The notes beneath the pieces were generated by a model, which was not told the origin of the DNA, did no database searches, and worked only from the letters and a program-made list of their open reading frames with translations. DNA of 64,000 bases from contig JAHEWK010000013.1 of NCBI GenBank assembly GCA_020740775.1, positions 2,342,696 to 2,406,695 on the forward strand, read 5' to 3'. Below are positions 34,738 through 46,910 of this stretch, one piece after another. The translations under genes were made by a program, and so were the position numbers. Each line of letters begins with the position of its first letter. Position 1 is the stretch's first letter. Source of the DNA: Ilyonectria destructans (Eukaryota > Ascomycota > Sordariomycetes > Hypocreales > Nectriaceae).

Positions 34738-37700
34738 ATGGGTCAAAATATCGTAATCCAATTGACTTCGATCTGGTAATACCACACATAGCCTCTGACA
34801 ACAGTCGAGCTATTTTGTTTTCCAATGGCTAACTGATTAACCATTAGTGCCGCGCTATCGTTCTTTTACATCTCCCAGTCACTCGAGCGACACTCTCTTA
34901 CCGGTATGTCTCCAGTCCCACCATAGCTGCGTCTATCTCAGTCATGAGGCCGATTTATCTAATGACCCTTCAGAAAGCCCTCGACTATCATCATTCCTTG
35001 TCTTCCTTCTATCCGGCGGTATTTGCTACGGTGTCAGCTGTTTCACCAAATGGCTACCCGGCGCTGATGGAAGATTTACGGCGTCTCGGCGTGGCCACAA
35101 CGCGCCTTTGCTAGATGGCGCCGGCAAAGAGTTTCATAATGGGCAAAGTCCCTATCTACCGAAGCGGCCGCGACGCCTTTCGCTTCCAGTGCTCGTACTC
35201 TGCATCGTTCTTCGTCTTGAGATATTCCACCGTGTAAACTACCAGCAGCAGTGCTCAACTCCTGGTGTCGAGGTAAAGTGGAATCCCAACGCCCTGCATA
35301 TCCGGGAACGCATCCTCTTTTCATACTAACTCCCCACCATAGTCGTTTCTTTGCATTGTACTCCTTGCCTACGAGATCTTTGCAACTCGGCGCAAATGGG
35401 GCTTCCCCATCGCCGATGATCCGGATGATCCGTGGCGCAGTTGCTTCGATGACATGTACGACTGGTTCAGCGGACCCAGAGTGGTCCTGACCGTTGCCGC
35501 CGCCAGCGCCCTCATGTTCACGATGGGCACCTACTACTCTGTCGGCCAAGGCATGCGGTCGACTTATGTCTGCTTTGGTCCTCTCGAAAGCCGCCGAACG
35601 ACCCTGTTCCTGCAGTGCCTGGGGCTCCTTTTCGATGCCATCATCGTTGTCCTGCTTTGGCGGACGTTGGCGTGGTCAAGAACAACGAAAATTCGCTTAA
35701 GGACGCTTGGAACTATTTTGGTCCTGTCGGCCGTCTCCATGTCCCTGATTTGGCTCGGCCACAGGCTTTTCACTGGCTCCAGTGTCCTGCACCCCGGGTT
35801 TGGTTTCCTATACGGCTTCGACATCATTGTTGATAGCTTTGCATTCGCTACTCTGATGATATCTGCAACATCTTGGGTCTGTGAGACCTCTCCCCTCACT
35901 CCATCGAGCATCATCACGTGGCTTGTCGGGACGGTAAAGGCGTGCGATAACATATTCAGTTTCGGGGACTGGCTCCACACTACACGCGCGGCTGCTATAG
36001 TGCCGCTCTACTTCATCGGCTCTGGAATGATTGTATTCACTTACTGCCAAGAACTGCGCTCTGTATTCTTCATACGGCGTCTCGTACTGACCGCACTCAT
36101 ATTCGGTCTCATGGTTGGAACGACTGTCTTCATCTTGATTGAACAGCCGCAGATGTTCGAGAAACGCCATCCAATTAATGATTTCATATTCAAGGCACGT
36201 GTCAGGCAGGACAAATGGCTCACGCATGCGACCATCAGTGGCAGTCTTCCAGTCGCAGCCAAAATTTACAAGGAGCGCCATGGGGGAAGAGACCCGCCTC
36301 CTGGCTTTTCAGATTGGTACGCGCATGCTAAGGACACTATTATCACCGACCACTTCGATCAAATTGAAAGTGATGTGCGTCCTTTCAAGGCGTTTTCACC
36401 GAAAAATTTGCGGAAGAGGATTACTCAGGTCGCAAACTTGCCTGGCATTCAAACCATTACGATCAAGGACGGGCAGGCGTCAAGCTTTACGTCAACAGGC
36501 AACAAGGGCTCAGAAGAGCTACAACTTCTTGTTGCCATGATCAACAAGTTCGCCCAGTCGCTGCCGGACATGATTCTACCCGTCAACCTTGGCTCTACCC
36601 CCCGCATCCTTCCATCGTGGGAGGATGCGAATGGACAGGGGCATACTGACCTGGCCCCCATTGCCAACTTAATTTCACGACGATCGGGGAAGGGATTGAA
36701 TGAGGCTAAAGAATCATTCGGCGCGAGAGACACCCCAGATCTCACAGAGTTGCTGAAGCGGCCGTTGACATCTGCATCAGACTATCGACAGATGCAAATC
36801 GAAGCGTGCCCTCCAGCATCTCCGGCTCGGATCAATCCCCACTGGAACATTGGGGAATTCTGCGCCTCATGCATCCGGCGACACTCTCGGGGCCCGTTGT
36901 TGGTAAACTGGGGTAGGGCTTTCGAGTTCTGTTCACAAGCCGACATGAAGTATCTGCATGGCATGTACCTGGCAGCACCGAAAGCAGAACCCATCCGAGT
37001 TCTACTACCCCTTTTCGGGCCGTCGAAGACCGAGCCTTTCCAAGACATCCTAATACCAATTCCCAAGGCACACGAAGACGTGCCCGACTTGAAATGGGAA
37101 TTCCGACGACGATATGATACCCTCGTGTGGAGAGGGCAACTGCAAGACGGAGCAATCAATAGCCAGACCCTGCGAGGAAGCCCGCAGTTCCGACTACTCA
37201 ACATGATTAACAACCCCAATCCAAAAGATCAGGTCAACATGGTGCTACCAGTTGATGGAAGCCCAGACAAATACAAATACGAAAAGGTATCGGCGTTTGA
37301 GGCGAACCGCGTGATTCCATTGAGCATGGGGATCAGCAATTACTCAGGATGTGCAGGACCCAACTGTGAGCTTATAAAGGAGGCTTATGGTGAGCGGGAA
37401 GTACAAGAGCCACTTGAGTACCGCTATGTTATGGCAGTGGACGAAAACGACGGCCCACCGCCCGAGTTTCTACGGATGCTACGGTCTCAGAGCGTTCCCT
37501 TCTTAACGACCATGTTCCGAACGTGGTACACGGAGCGACTCATGCCATGGGTGCACTTTGTGCCAATCGACCCGCGATACCAGGCACTGCACACGACTTT
37601 TTCGTACTTTACAGGCACGACAAAACGGGCCGAGGTGAACGGCCGGGACACCAAAATGACACAACGGTCCAACGATGCAAAATGGATTGCGCTGCAAGGA

Positions 37701-37871
37701 AAGAAATGGGCGGAAAAGGTGCTGGGGGAGAAAGATATGGAGGTGTACCTATTCAGGCTGCTCTTGGAGTGGGGGAGGCTGGTGGACGACAAGCGGGATG
37801 AGATTGGGTTCCGGACTGACAGTAAGGGGGACTATCAAAATGATAACTGGACGCAGAACCAGGAATGGTAA
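34738..37871 (+). CDS. Polytopic GT90/CAP10-like glycosyltransferase
   Basis: Predicted 973 residues from four exons: 34738-34775, 34848-34903, 34974-35272 and 35343-37871. Introns are 70-72 bp with ctaac/ctaat branch sites, and all junctions keep frame, giving an N-terminus MGQNIVIQLTSICAALSFFY. The first 430 or so residues contain about nine to ten hydrophobic segments. The C-terminal half resembles the CAP10/POGLUT fold: PSWEDANGQGHTDLAP, KWEFRRRYDTLVWRG, RYVMAVDENDGPPPEFLRML, then MPWVHFVPIDPRY near the end. CAP10 of Cryptococcus is needed for capsule; filamentous GT90 proteins are mostly uncharacterised xylosyl- or glucosyltransferase candidates, so the substrate is unknown. The enzyme probably sits in ER/Golgi membranes. 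Its stop codon lies almost at the edge of the RIP-mutated block, yet the coding sequence itself shows no AT drift. The first two small exons are the least certain part. Confidence 0.85.
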
Positions 37872-38244
37872 TTTGGCTCGATAATAGGTAACTAGAGAGT
37901 AATATAGAGATTGTTATGGCTTGGGCTTTGACCAGCTAGAGACTAGAAAGGGTAACAACCTCAGAGGGTACTCAGGCCCTATAGGTTATCTGACATTACA
38001 GAGTATATAGCTAACCTAGACAGGAGTGCAGACTCTGCCTCTTCTTAGTTCTTAGCTTTATTAAATCATCCTTTATAATACCTGCCTGCACCTGCTTCAG
38101 GGCTAGTTCTTTATATTTAATAAAGCTCCTCCTGCTGCTAGACCTAATAAATAGTAAGATTAAATAGATTCTTAATGCCAGATTCTTTCTATATCTGTAT
38201 CCTATTAATCTTTTCTTATCTAACTCTAATACTCTTAATTCAGA
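37872..38244. other. Transition from gene space to the AT-rich block
   Basis: Within about 350 bp after the GT90 stop the sequence changes from mixed composition, with CpA and TpG still present (ccagctagagactag, gcctgcacctgcttcag), to nearly pure A/T. It may be the partly mutated outer edge of repeat A0. Confidence 0.6.
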
Positions 38245-38722
38245 TTATATAAGCTGTTAATAAATACTCTTTCTGCTAGAGAAAGTATATACCTTTAGTA
38301 TTTTTAAATTAGAGTCTTAAAATAGACTAACTCTACTATAACCTAGAGTTATAAAGCTATATCTTAACCTACTAGCTCTTAAATTATATAACAGCTAAAG
38401 ACTATTAGCTATACTAAATAAAGTTTATTAGGTTAGTTAATTTAGACTTCTATAATATCTTTAAATTCTAACTTTTTAGCTGTAATTACAGCCTTAAAAT
38501 AAAAGTTAAATTACTTAGAATTAAGTAATAGAGATTAAAAAAGAAGCTATAAGTATACTGATAATTAGAAAAGACTATATTAGTCTATAGTATAAAGCGG
38601 AAAGTAGATATCTTCAGTTAGTTAAGTAGTTAGTTAAGTAGTTAGTTAAGATATATATAAGAATAGAAGGATAATTAGAATATAAGAGATAAGGCTTATA
38701 GAGCTTTTATATCTATTATTAA
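38245..38722 (+). repeat. Repeat family A, copy A0 (partial)
   Basis: Directly matches 45,180-45,640 of copy A2 (from aagctgttaataaatactct to cttttatatctattat) with scattered transitions. It lacks the last 0.3 kb of the family because copy A1, in the opposite orientation, follows at once. It contains about three units of the 12-bp gttagttaagta repeat. Confidence 0.8.
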
Positions 38723-39837
38723 GAGGTTAGAGTACTTTAGTATATATATATCTAGAGGGGGGACTAAAAGCTTAATAGTAAAAAAAAAATACTAATAATA
38801 GTATTAATAATACAGACTATATACTCAGTCTATTTAAAGGTTAATAGTTACTTAAATAAATTAAGATTTTTAATCTAACTAGTTATCTTTTTTAATACCT
38901 TAATAAGCTGTAGGAATAGCTATATCTTAAAAAAGCCAGATCTACTAAAAAAACTAAATTTTAAAAAAGCTAGATCTACTGAAAAAGCTAAATTTACTGA
39001 AAAAACTAAATTTTAAAAAAGGCAAAATTATAATAGATATAAAAACTCTATAAGTCTTACCTTTTTTACTTTAGTTATCTTTCTATTCTTATATATATCT
39101 TAACTAACTACTTAACTAACTACTTAACTAACTACTTAACTAACTACTTAACTAACTACTTAACTAACTACTTAACTAACTATTTAACTAACTGAAGATA
39201 TCTACATTCTATCTTATTCTTCAGACTAATATAGTATCTCCTAATTATAGCTATACTTATAGCTTCTATTTCAATCTATACTACTTAATCTAAAGTAATT
39301 TAACTCTTATTTTAAAACTATAAATTACAGCTAAAAAGTCCAGACTTAAAGATATTAAAAGAATATAAATTAATTAACTCAGTAAATTATATCTAATATA
39401 GTTACTTGTATTTAGCTGCTATATAATTTAAAAGCTAGCTGGCCTAAAGATAGATTTAAAACTCTAGATTACTATTAAAATAGGCTATTTTAGGATAATA
39501 GTTTAGAACTGTAAAAGTAGAATAACTTCTTTAGCTAAAAAGATATTCTTAAATAGCTTATATAGCTCTAGCTATATAGTATAGATTATATAGCTAATAT
39601 ATAATATAGTATTAATTAACTTATAGCTAAAGAATTAATAACTATAAGAATATAAGGGAATCCAGTTATTTTTAGTAGCAGCTATAAAGAAATTATAAAG
39701 GGATATTATAAAGAAGGTTTAAAAGAGGTAAAAAACTGTAATTAAATTTATAATTAATAGACTAAATCCCTTATTATACTTATATAAGAATATAATATAG
39801 AATTTAAAATAGTAATTAAAATAGTAATTTTAATAAT
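38723..39837 (-). repeat. Repeat family A, copy A1
   Basis: Reverse-orientation copy of the same repeat: 38,723-39,050 matches the 3' body and 39,060-39,837 the 5' arm of A2. Together with A0 it forms a fold-back structure with arms of about 0.45 kb and a spacer of about 0.35 kb. It carries an expanded 12-bp minisatellite and a set of 16-18 bp gctagatct-containing direct repeats (38,930-39,015). Confidence 0.8.
39100..39193 (+). repeat. 12-bp minisatellite, about 8 units
   Basis: Nearly perfect tandem repeat of ttaactaactac inside copy A1. The same unit occurs about three times in A0 (38,614-38,650), two to three times in A2 (45,548-45,580) and once in A3 (near 59,290), so copy number varies between family members. 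Its cytosines are followed by T or, at unit junctions, by T, so there is no CpA for RIP to attack. Confidence 0.9.
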
Positions 39838-41284
39838 ACTTTTTACTATTATAAATATAATATTTTTAAATTTTATTATTATAATTCTTTAGATTTTTAT
39901 TTTTTCTTTTTAAATTAAAGTTATTTCTCTATTAATTATATTAATTATTATAATAATTCTTTATAGAGAGAGAATCTATACTATTTTTTCTTATAGATTT
40001 AGAGAATTACTCTATATTATTTTAATCTAATTTTCTCTTCTTACTATATCTATATTTAATATTTTAAATTTAGATAGTAAAAATTACTATTTTTTTTATT
40101 TTTTTAAATTTAAATTTTACTTTAAAAAAGAATAACCTTATAAAATTTAAATTGAAATTTAATAAGAAAATAATTAATTTAATACTTATTAGCAGTTAGT
40201 AGGCTATATTTCTTAAGAGAATTAAAATTAATATAGAAGTTATATAGAGATTAATTCTCTTTTTATTTAGCTATTTTTATTTTATATATAATATTAATTA
40301 TATAGTTATTAGAGTTTTTTATTAATTTTTCTATTTATTTTTTAAATTTATTCTAGCTATTTTAAAGATATTTAGCTATAATAAGATCTTAAATATTAAG
40401 ATATTAAAATTAATAGATTTAACTTTCTATTTCTATATTATTTAATATCTTAAGAATCTTCTAGCTGCTTAAATAGTATATTTTTAGTATTTTAATAAAG
40501 ATTTACTTTATTTTTTATAGCTATTTAAATTACTTTCTAATTATAATTAAAATCTTAAGAAGTATAATATTTTTAATTTTTAATTTTAATTTATTCTTTA
40601 AGTTTAATTTAATAGTAAATCTATAGTTTTTCTATTTTCTTTTTTTTATAGTAAAATATAAAATTAAAATTATCTTAAAGAGGTTTTAATTAGTACTATT
40701 TTAGCCCTTTTAAATTCAGCTTAAATTTTATTTCTTTTTTATAGCTTCTTTATTTATATAGTCTTTATACTAATAGACTTTCTAATAGATATTTATATTA
40801 GTAATTATATAGATTTCTAAATATATTTAAATTTAGAATCTAAAAGTTTTTTATTATTAGTCTCTTTTAATATATAATTAAAAGGGCTTTTATTTATAGA
40901 AATAATTAATATCTTTCTTAAATTCTCTTTAACTTTCTTATAGATTAAGAATATTCTAAAGGTAAATATTACTAAAGATAGTAAATTTATTACTATTTAT
41001 ATATAGATATATTTAAATACTATTTTTATAATTTAAATAACTATAAGAAAAGCTTTAGAATATAATACTAATAGAGAATATTATAATTTATAAGGGATTT
41101 AATAATAATAGTTAGATAGTAAAAAGATATATTTTTAATAATAATAAAACTAAAGCTTATTTCTCTTTTTAATTAGAGGGGTAATACTATTTAATTATTT
41201 AAATTTTACCTCTTAACTAAGCTATATATTAGCTGACTATTAATTCCTTATTTACTATTAGACTTCTATATATCCCCTTTATTA
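39838..41284 (-). mobile_element. Gypsy-like LTR element X, copy X2 (5' end only)
   Basis: Collinear with the right end of X1 (about 52,550-53,994): leader/gag region plus one 217-bp LTR at 41,068-41,284. Cut off on the left next to repeat A1. Element polarity is minus, inferred from the reverse transcriptase of X1. It is more AT-degraded than X1. Confidence 0.85.
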
Positions 41285-41828
41285 TACTATTTAAAAATAA
41301 TTAAAATAACTATAAAAAAATAGAATAGATTTTTATAGATTTTTATAGATATATTAAGAATATATTATTTAAATAGCTAGAAGATTCTTAAAGTATTAAA
41401 TAATATAAAAGCTAAAAGTTAAATTTATTAATTTTAATATTTTAATATTTAAGATATTATTATAGTTAAATATTTTTAAAATAGTTAAAATAACTTTAAG
41501 AAATAAATAGAAAATTTAATAAAAAGTTTTAAAAATTATATTATTAATATTATAAGTAAATTAAAAGTAGCTAAATAATAAAAGATATAATCTCTATATA
41601 ACTTCTATATATATTTTAATTTTCTTAAAAAATATAATTTTATAATTTTAAATAAATTCTAAATAAATTACTATTTTATTAAATTATAATTAAATCTCTA
41701 AAAAGTAATTTTTATTTAAAATAAAATTTATATTCCTAAGAAATAGAAGAATATAATAATATTCACTATTTAAATTTAAAATATATATTATAAATATAAT
41801 AAGTAGAAGAAATTTAATTAAAAAGATA
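41285..41828 (+). mobile_element. Element X, copy X3, first fragment
   Basis: Reverse complement of X1 around 52,735-53,250 (shared landmark attatttaaatagctagaag), so this copy lies in plus orientation. It is interrupted at 41,829 by element W, resumes after 58,492, and is the oldest and most degraded layer of the stack. It lacks an LTR on the left because X2 abuts it. Confidence 0.75.
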
Positions 41829-41833
41829 TTAAG

Positions 41834-42008
41834 TATTATAGGTTTAAGCTTTAAGTTTATACTTTAATAATAAGTTAGATTATATAATTAAGTAGTATTT
41901 AAAAGCTTAAATAGAGTGTAAACTATAAGAAGGAACCTTTTCTTATAATTATTAATTTATATTATATAGTGCTTATTAAGTATTTATACTAAAGCTAATC
42001 TTATTATA
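41834..42008 (+). repeat. 5' LTR of element W
   Basis: 175 bp; homologous over its whole length to 58,318-58,492, with RIP-type transitions between the two. Preceded by ttaag. Confidence 0.9.
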
Positions 42009-42164
42009 ATTAATAATTATCTTTTAACTTAAGTAGCTATAAGTCTCTTTAGTTAATACTATTATAATAGCAGATAATTATAATATAATAGAGAACTTTT
42101 AAACTTTTAAATTAATATTTAAATAGATTTATAATAGAATAATATAAATATAAGAGTAATTATA

Positions 42165-42622
42165 TCTTTATAATATAGTAGTTAGTATTTTGAAGCCCTC
42201 TATATCTCTATAGAGGTTATTAGTTTAAATTCAGCTAAAGATAAATTCTTAATTTTTAGTAAAATATAAAAAACCTATACCTTTCTTATAATAAATAGAG
42301 AGATTATATACTTATTATATAACTTAAAACTTAAATACTATCTAATTAAATTTAAAGTAGTCTATTTAAAATTAATATAGAAACTAATTGCTAGTATATA
42401 CTAATTAGTAGAATTTAGAACTAATTAGAATATAGAGTTTTTCTTATTATTTTAGGTTTTTCTTATTATTTTAATCTTCTTTAAGTATTTATTATATAAT
42501 AAGATAGAGCTAATATTAAATAGAAATAGAGTTAAACCTTAAGTTACCTCTATAAGCCTACTATATTTAATATACTAATAGATTAAATTAGTACTTAATA
42601 TAAGTTTAATAGTATTTTCTTA
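42165..42622 (+). mobile_element. tRNA-derived SINE, copy L
   Basis: 458-bp insertion in the 5' part of W, flanked by an exact 15-bp duplication (ataagagtaattata at 42,150-42,164 and 42,623-42,637). The left 70 bp keep a tRNA shape: 7-bp acceptor strands atcttta and taaagat that pair fully, an A-box-like tatagtagttag, an anticodon-arm hairpin (cctctata/tatagagg) and a B-box-like agtttaaattc. The T-arm mispairs are exactly those expected if G-C pairs were hit by C-to-T or G-to-A. The body of about 390 bp has no known similarity that I can see. 82-90% by-eye similarity to copy R. Confidence 0.82.
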
Positions 42623-44929
42623 ATAAGAGTAATTATACTAATAGGTAGACTTACTAAATATATAAAAAGTATAATTAGATATTATACTGTAAAAGGTATA
42701 TAATTAGTTATAAGAAATAAGACTTTAAGTTTAGATATTATAGATTATAATATAAACTAACTTAATACTATAGAGTATATTCCCTTTAATTTAGCTAGCT
42801 TTTCTTTTAATATTAATTTTATACTAAAAGCTAATTAAGTTAAACTTTTTATTTAATAGTAATCTAGCTTTTTATTTAGTATAGTATTTAGTAATAGTCT
42901 ATATACTGAAGGTTAACTAAAAGTTTATTAGAGATATATAGATATAATAGAATCTAATTTAAATAAATCTAAATATAAAAAAGATATAGCTAAAAGTAAA
43001 TATATATTTTATAAATAGAAAGCAGTATAATTATAATATAGAGTATTTCTTAAAGTATTTTAATTTTCTTTATTCTAATAATAACTAATAGGTAATTATC
43101 TATATTAAGTTAGATTTAATATAATAATTAATAATAGAATCTTTTATATTATTCTATATAATATTTAAGTAAAAGCTTATATAGATAGAAGGTTAATTTT
43201 AATCTAATAATATTAAGCTATTAAAGTTATAAATTATAATTACTAAGTAACTATAGAATATTAGCTTAAATTAAAGTATTCTATATAATAACTATCTTAT
43301 AGTAATTTTAATATACTATAATATTACTTTTAATATTAAGTCTTATTAATTTAAGAAAAAATTCTATTACTATTAGTTATTATTTATATAAATTCTATAA
43401 ATTAAAAGGAATAATAATAAGAATATATTAATAACTAGAATAAAAAAAGTAAATATAGATTTATAGAGTACTAACTTAAAGCTAAAATAGAGTCTATATA
43501 TAAAATAGATTATCTATTTAGTTATTATAATATAATATAAGGTAAAGTAGTATCTATACTATAGGAAAAGTATATATTTTATTAGTAAGTACTCTATATA
43601 TATAGTAATATAATTAATATTATTCTCTATAATTAAAAAAATAAAAATAAACTTAAAGAATAAATTAAAAAATAAATTACCTTTAAGTTAAATCTTATTA
43701 AAAAGTAAATTAAAATTAGAATATTAATAGAAATAAATAAAATAATAAAGAAAGTTAAGAATCTATAGAAAATTAAAAAAAGAATAAATAGATTACTCTT
43801 TTTAATTTCTATACTTATTAATTTAATTTATTATATAGATATTTAAATTAATAGTAACTATAATTACTATAGAGTAATAAGTAAAAACTTAATATAATAT
43901 TTTAGCTTAAAGTTTATTTTACTTCTAATAAAATAGATAGTAAATATAGCAGTAGAAATTAAATAGAATAAATTCCTACTTATAATAAAAATAACTATCT
44001 TCTATATAGCTTAAGCTATATTAAACTTTAATAGCTAGAGAAGTTATATAAGAATTTATATAATTTTAAGCTTAAGCTGAAATACTATCTTAAGTCTATC
44101 TTAAATAGAATATAGAAGAATTATTCTAAAAATCTCTCTATAGAGATTATATATTAAAGTAGTAGGTAACTTACTTATATATATAGTAGGTATAAAATTA
44201 AGATATAAATAGAGTAAGCTTATTATTAGCTTACTATTTATATTAATAATCTATAGATAATAGTAAAATAAAAATACCTAATATATATTCTTAGCTATAA
44301 GCTTATAGAAAATTAATATTATACTAAAGAATAAAATTAACTATAGAATAAAAAAAAAGAATATTTTTAATAAGCTTTTTAAAAAGTTATAGAAATTTAT
44401 AGCTCTATTTAATAAAGTAAAAACCTTTACTTTTTTACTATATTAAAGTATATAAAATTACTATATCCAGCTAAAAGTAAAGCTAAATAGCTTTATATTA
44501 AAACTTCTATAGAAGCTATTATACTCTATATTATATAACTAATTACTTAAAATCTATAGGCAGATTATAGGGTTAAATAGATAAAAAGTAAATATATATT
44601 AATTTATTATTAGTAGTAGCTTTTATTTTTTTAATAAAAAAGCTAGAAAGTAATTAAAGATTCTATATAGATTATTATATATTAAATAAGATTATATAGT
44701 AGAATTACTACTTTTTACTTCTAATTAAAAAGATACTATACTTTTTATTTAAAGTATAATAGTTTATAAAAATAGATATCTATATTATATTCTATAAGAT
44801 ATAGATTACTAAGAGTAAAAAGTATTTTATAGTATTCTATATTTATTTTAAATTATTTAAATACTTAATATATCTATTTAAGTTAACAGAAGCTTTAATA
44901 ATCTTTTAATAATATATTAATAGAGTCTT

Positions 44930-45939
44930 TATTATTAAAATCACTATTCTAATTACTATTTTAAATTCTATACAGTTATATACTTATATAAGTATAATAA
45001 GAAACTTAATCTATTAATTATAAACCTAATTACAGTCTTTTACCTCTTCTAACCACTAAATATATAACCTCCTCTATAATATCCCTCTATTATTTAGTTC
45101 CCTTAGATTCTTATATTAATTCTTTAGCTATAAGTTAACTAATACTATATTATTTATTAGCTATATAGACTATATAGTATTATATAAGCTATTAATAAAT
45201 ACTCTTTCTGCTATAGAAAGTATATACCTTTAGTATTTTTAAATTAAAGCTTTAAGATAAACTAGCTTTATAGTAACCTAAAGTTATAAAGCTATATCTT
45301 AATCTACTAGCTTTTAAATTATATAATAGCTAAAGACTATTAGCTATATCAGATAAAGCTTATTAAATTAGTTAATTTGGACTTCTATAATATCTTTAAA
45401 TTCTAACTTTTTAGCTATAATTTATAGCCTTAAAATAAGAATTAGATTACTTAGAATTAAGTAATAAAGATTAAAAGAGAAGCTATAAGTATACTGATAA
45501 TTAGAAAAGACTATATTAATCTATAGTATAAAGCGGAAAGATATCTTTAGTTAGTTAAGTAGTTAGTTAAGTAGTTAATTAAGATATATATAAGAATAAA
45601 AGGATAATTAGAATATAAGAGAGCTTATAGAGCTTTTATATCTATTATAATTTTATCTTTTTTAAGATTTAGTTTTTTCAGTAGATTTAGCTTTTTCAGT
45701 AGATCTAGCTTTTTCAGTAAATCTAGCTTTTTTAAGATATAGCTATTTCTATAGCTTATTAAGATATTAAAAAAGGTAACCAGTTAGACTAGAAACTTTA
45801 GTCTATTTAAGTAAACTATTAACCTTTAAATAGACTGAATATATAGTCTATATTATTAATACTATTATTAGTATTTTTTTTTACTATTAAGCTTTTAATC
45901 CCCCCTTTAGGTATATATATACTAAAGTACTTTAACTTC
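44930..45939 (+). mobile_element. Repeat family A, copy A2, inserted in the W reverse transcriptase
   Basis: 1,010 bp flanked by a 13-bp duplication ttaatagagtctt (44,917-44,929 and 45,940-45,952). Removing it rejoins the W reverse transcriptase frame (YINRV to LKVLLENF), which supports the boundaries. It contains the 12-bp minisatellite (short), a cluster of gctagatct-type repeats (45,660-45,735) and a C-run (aatcccccctttagg) near its end. The 3' end (gtactttaac-c/t-tc) is shared by copies A1 and A3 while 5' ends differ, as in 5'-truncated retroposons. Family unclassified. Confidence 0.82.
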
Positions 45940-45985
45940 TTAATAGAGTCTTAAAAGTATTATTAGAGAACTTTATAATAATATA

Positions 45986-46445
45986 TCTTTTTTATAGTAT
46001 AGTAGTTAGCATCCTAAAGCCCTTTATATCTCTATAGAGATTATTAATTTAAATTTAGCTAAAGGTAAATTCTTAATTTTTAGTAAAATATAAAAAATCT
46101 ATATCTTTCTTATAATAAATAGAGGGGTTATATACTTATTATATAACTTAAAACTTAAATACTATCTAATTAAATCTAAAATAGTCTATTTAAAATTAAT
46201 ATAGAAACTAATTATCAGTATATACTAATTAGTAAAGCTTAAAACTAATTAGAGTATAGGGTTTTTTATCTATTTTAGGTTTTTCTTATTATTTTAATCT
46301 TCTTTAGGTATTTATTATATAATAAGGTAGAGTTAGTATTAAATAGAAATAGAGTTAAATCTTAAGTTACCTTTATAAGTCTGTTATATTTAGTATACTA
46401 ATAGGTTAAATTAGTACTTAATATAAGTCTAATAGTACTTTCTTA
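45986..46445 (+). mobile_element. tRNA-derived SINE, copy R
   Basis: 460-bp direct repeat of copy L, inserted into the W reverse transcriptase a few codons before the YLDD box. Flanked by an exact duplication ataataatata (45,975-45,985 and 46,446-46,456; four further bases also match). The tRNA-like head (gtatagtagttagcatcc .. ttaatttaaatttagc) is again at the left end and the 3' end is the same as in L (..tttctta). Confidence 0.82.
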
Positions 46446-46693
46446 ATAATAATATATCTTAATAATATTCTAATTTACTTAGGGGGATTATAGAAGGATT
46501 ATATAGAGAAAATTTATAATATACTAATAAAACTTTAAGATACTAGCCTCTATTTAAATCTAAATAAATATAAGTTTATAGTATAAAAAGTTAAATACCT
46601 AAAGTTTATTATTATAATAGAAGTCTCTATATATTTAAACTCTAAAAAGATATAGATAATAAGAAACTAAAAGACTCTCTTATAAATATAATA

Positions 46694-46910
46694 CTAGTAG
46701 GGGGTATTATAATTTATAAGAGATTTAATAATAATAGTTAGATAGTAAAAAGGTATATTTCTAATAATAATAGAATTAAAGCTTACCCTTCTTCTCAATT
46801 GAAGGGGTAATACTATTTAATTATTTAAATTTTACCTCTTAGTTAGGTTATATATTAGCTGACTATTAATTCCTTATTTACTACCAGACCTCTATATATC
46901 CCCCCTATTA
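46694..46910 (-). repeat. 3' LTR of X1
   Basis: 217 bp, the same length as all other X LTRs in the window. The adjacent taagatccccctattaac (minus strand: a purine-rich agggggatctta) is a plausible polypurine tract. Confidence 0.88.

Noticed and set aside
39100..39193. Regular 12-bp array considered as CRISPR-like
   Set aside because: Direct tandem units without spacers in a eukaryotic repeat; a minisatellite.
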